From JAHEAO01 sp037968535 (GTDB lineage Bacteria; Pseudomonadota; Alphaproteobacteria; Rhodobacterales; Rhodobacteraceae): DNA of 14,686 bases. Made by a program: the position numbers and the translations under genes. The stretch lies in the NCBI GenBank assembly GCA_037968535.1, contig JBBKVT010000029.1, forward strand, positions 1 to 14,686. The letters run 5' to 3'. The notes under the pieces were generated by a model. That model ran no database searches, had not been told where the DNA came from, and saw only the letters and a list, made by a program, of their open reading frames with translations. Each line of letters starts with the position of its first letter. The stretch's first letter is position 1. This document shows positions 14,028 to 14,686 of the stretch, one piece after another.

Positions 14028-14686
14028 TTTGCGGCGTCCGGTTTTGCCGGCGTTGGTGTCGGTGGTGGTGGCGCAGTCCGCGCTTCGGGCGGAGCGGGCA
14101 GATCGCCTTTGACTGCGGGCGGCTGACGCGTCAGCATGCGCAGGACGGTGATCAGTTCGTCCCGCATTTGTTTGCGGTGCGTCACCCTGTCCAGCATCCC
14201 GTGATCCAGAAGGTATTCGGCGCGCTGGAATCCTTCTGGCAATTTCTCTCGGATCGTCTGTTCAATGACACGCGGCCCGGCAAAACAGATCAATGCGTTC
14301 GGCTCTGCGATGTGGACGTCGCCCAGCATCGCATAGGACGCCGTGACGCCGCCCGTCGTTGGATGGGTCAGCACAACGATGTAAGGCAGGCCCGCTTCCT
14401 TCAGCATCTCGACCGCGACGGTCGACCGTGGCATCTGCATCAATGACAGGATACCCTCCTGCATCCGTGCCCCGCCCGCCGCAGAAAACAGCACAAGCGG
14501 GCGCTTCAACTTCACCGCACGATCGGCTGCGGCAACGATGGCATTGCCTACATACATGCCCATCGACCCGCCCATGAACGAAAAATCCTGCGCAACTGCC
14601 ACGATCGGGCTGCGGCCCATTTCGCCCTCGGCCACCAGCATCGCCTCTTTTTCGCCGGTCTGTTTCTGCGCCGCTTTCAGACGCTC
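14024..14686 (-). CDS. accD: Acetyl-CoA carboxylase carboxyltransferase subunit beta (partial)
   Basis: The 3' part of accD; 220 codons are visible and the frame is open to the right edge, so the N-terminal part, with its zinc-ribbon region, lies outside the window. The enzyme transfers carboxyl from biotin to acetyl-CoA to make malonyl-CoA, with AccA. Visible family blocks are FMGGSMG, LFSAAGGARMQEG, SLMQM, THPTTGGVTAS, FAGPRVIEQT and LPEGFQRAEYLLDHGMLD. The last 30 or so residues (APPEARTAPPPPTPTPAKP) are a Pro/Ala-rich tail, common in alphaproteobacterial AccD and absent from E. coli. It overlaps folC by 4 nt. Confidence 0.97.
   Translation of the reverse strand, partial: ERLKAAQKQTGEKEAMLVAEGEMGRSPIVAVAQDFSFMGGSMGMYVGNAIVAAADRAVKLKRPLVLFSAAGGARMQEGILSLMQMPRSTVAVEMLKEAGLPYIVVLTHPTTGGVTASYAMLGDVHIAEPNALICFAGPRVIEQTIREKLPEGFQRAEYLLDHGMLDRVTHRKQMRDELITVLRMLTRQPPAVKGDLPAPPEARTAPPPPTPTPAKPDAAK

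Overview
The window looks like a high-GC alphaproteobacterial chromosome segment, most likely from the Rhodobacterales (Roseobacter/Rhodobacter group). The protein sequences, the DUF5665 and DUF1643 proteins next to truB and rpsO, the DUF1674 gene divergent from rsmB, the accD-folC pair and the many 4-nt start/stop overlaps all fit. No rRNA, tRNA, insertion sequence, integrase, CRISPR array or phage gene was seen. The content is mainly core metabolism and translation, with a few accessory genes.

Positions 1-1384 (minus strand): a SAM-methyltransferase-like gene, then rpsO (ribosomal protein S15) with a clear intrinsic terminator. Positions 1385-4071 form an accessory block between rpsO and truB: a small membrane protein (DUF5665), a fluoroacetate-dehalogenase-like alpha/beta hydrolase coupled to it, a plus-strand gene for a membrane-anchored protein with seven acidic (P-V-I-E-D-D type) repeats, and a DUF1643 protein. 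Positions 4072-5384: truB and rbfA, two ribosome/tRNA maturation genes, overlapping by one base. Positions 5483-7882: dapB (lysine/peptidoglycan precursor synthesis), a DUF1674 (SDHAF4-like) small gene on the minus strand, and rsmB (16S rRNA m5C methyltransferase).

Positions 7879-11541 (minus strand): a compact four-gene operon, tetR - membrane fusion protein - ABC ATPase - ABC-2 permease, with every junction a 4-nt overlap. It has the layout of a self-regulated export system. The tetR promoter carries a perfect 11-bp inverted repeat that fills the spacer between a good -35 and a plausible -10, and the predicted transcript starts at the ATG (leaderless). Divergent from it is zapE (AFG1-like ATPase of cell division). 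Positions 12753-14686 (minus strand): folC and the 3' part of accD, overlapping by 4 nt; accD runs off the right edge.

No wholly new multi-gene system is evident. The most novel items are the acidic-repeat membrane protein, the TetR-controlled leaderless efflux operon, the dehalogenase-like hydrolase with Glu in the triad-acid position, and three helically phased GCAGAC repeats in the 692-920 gap.
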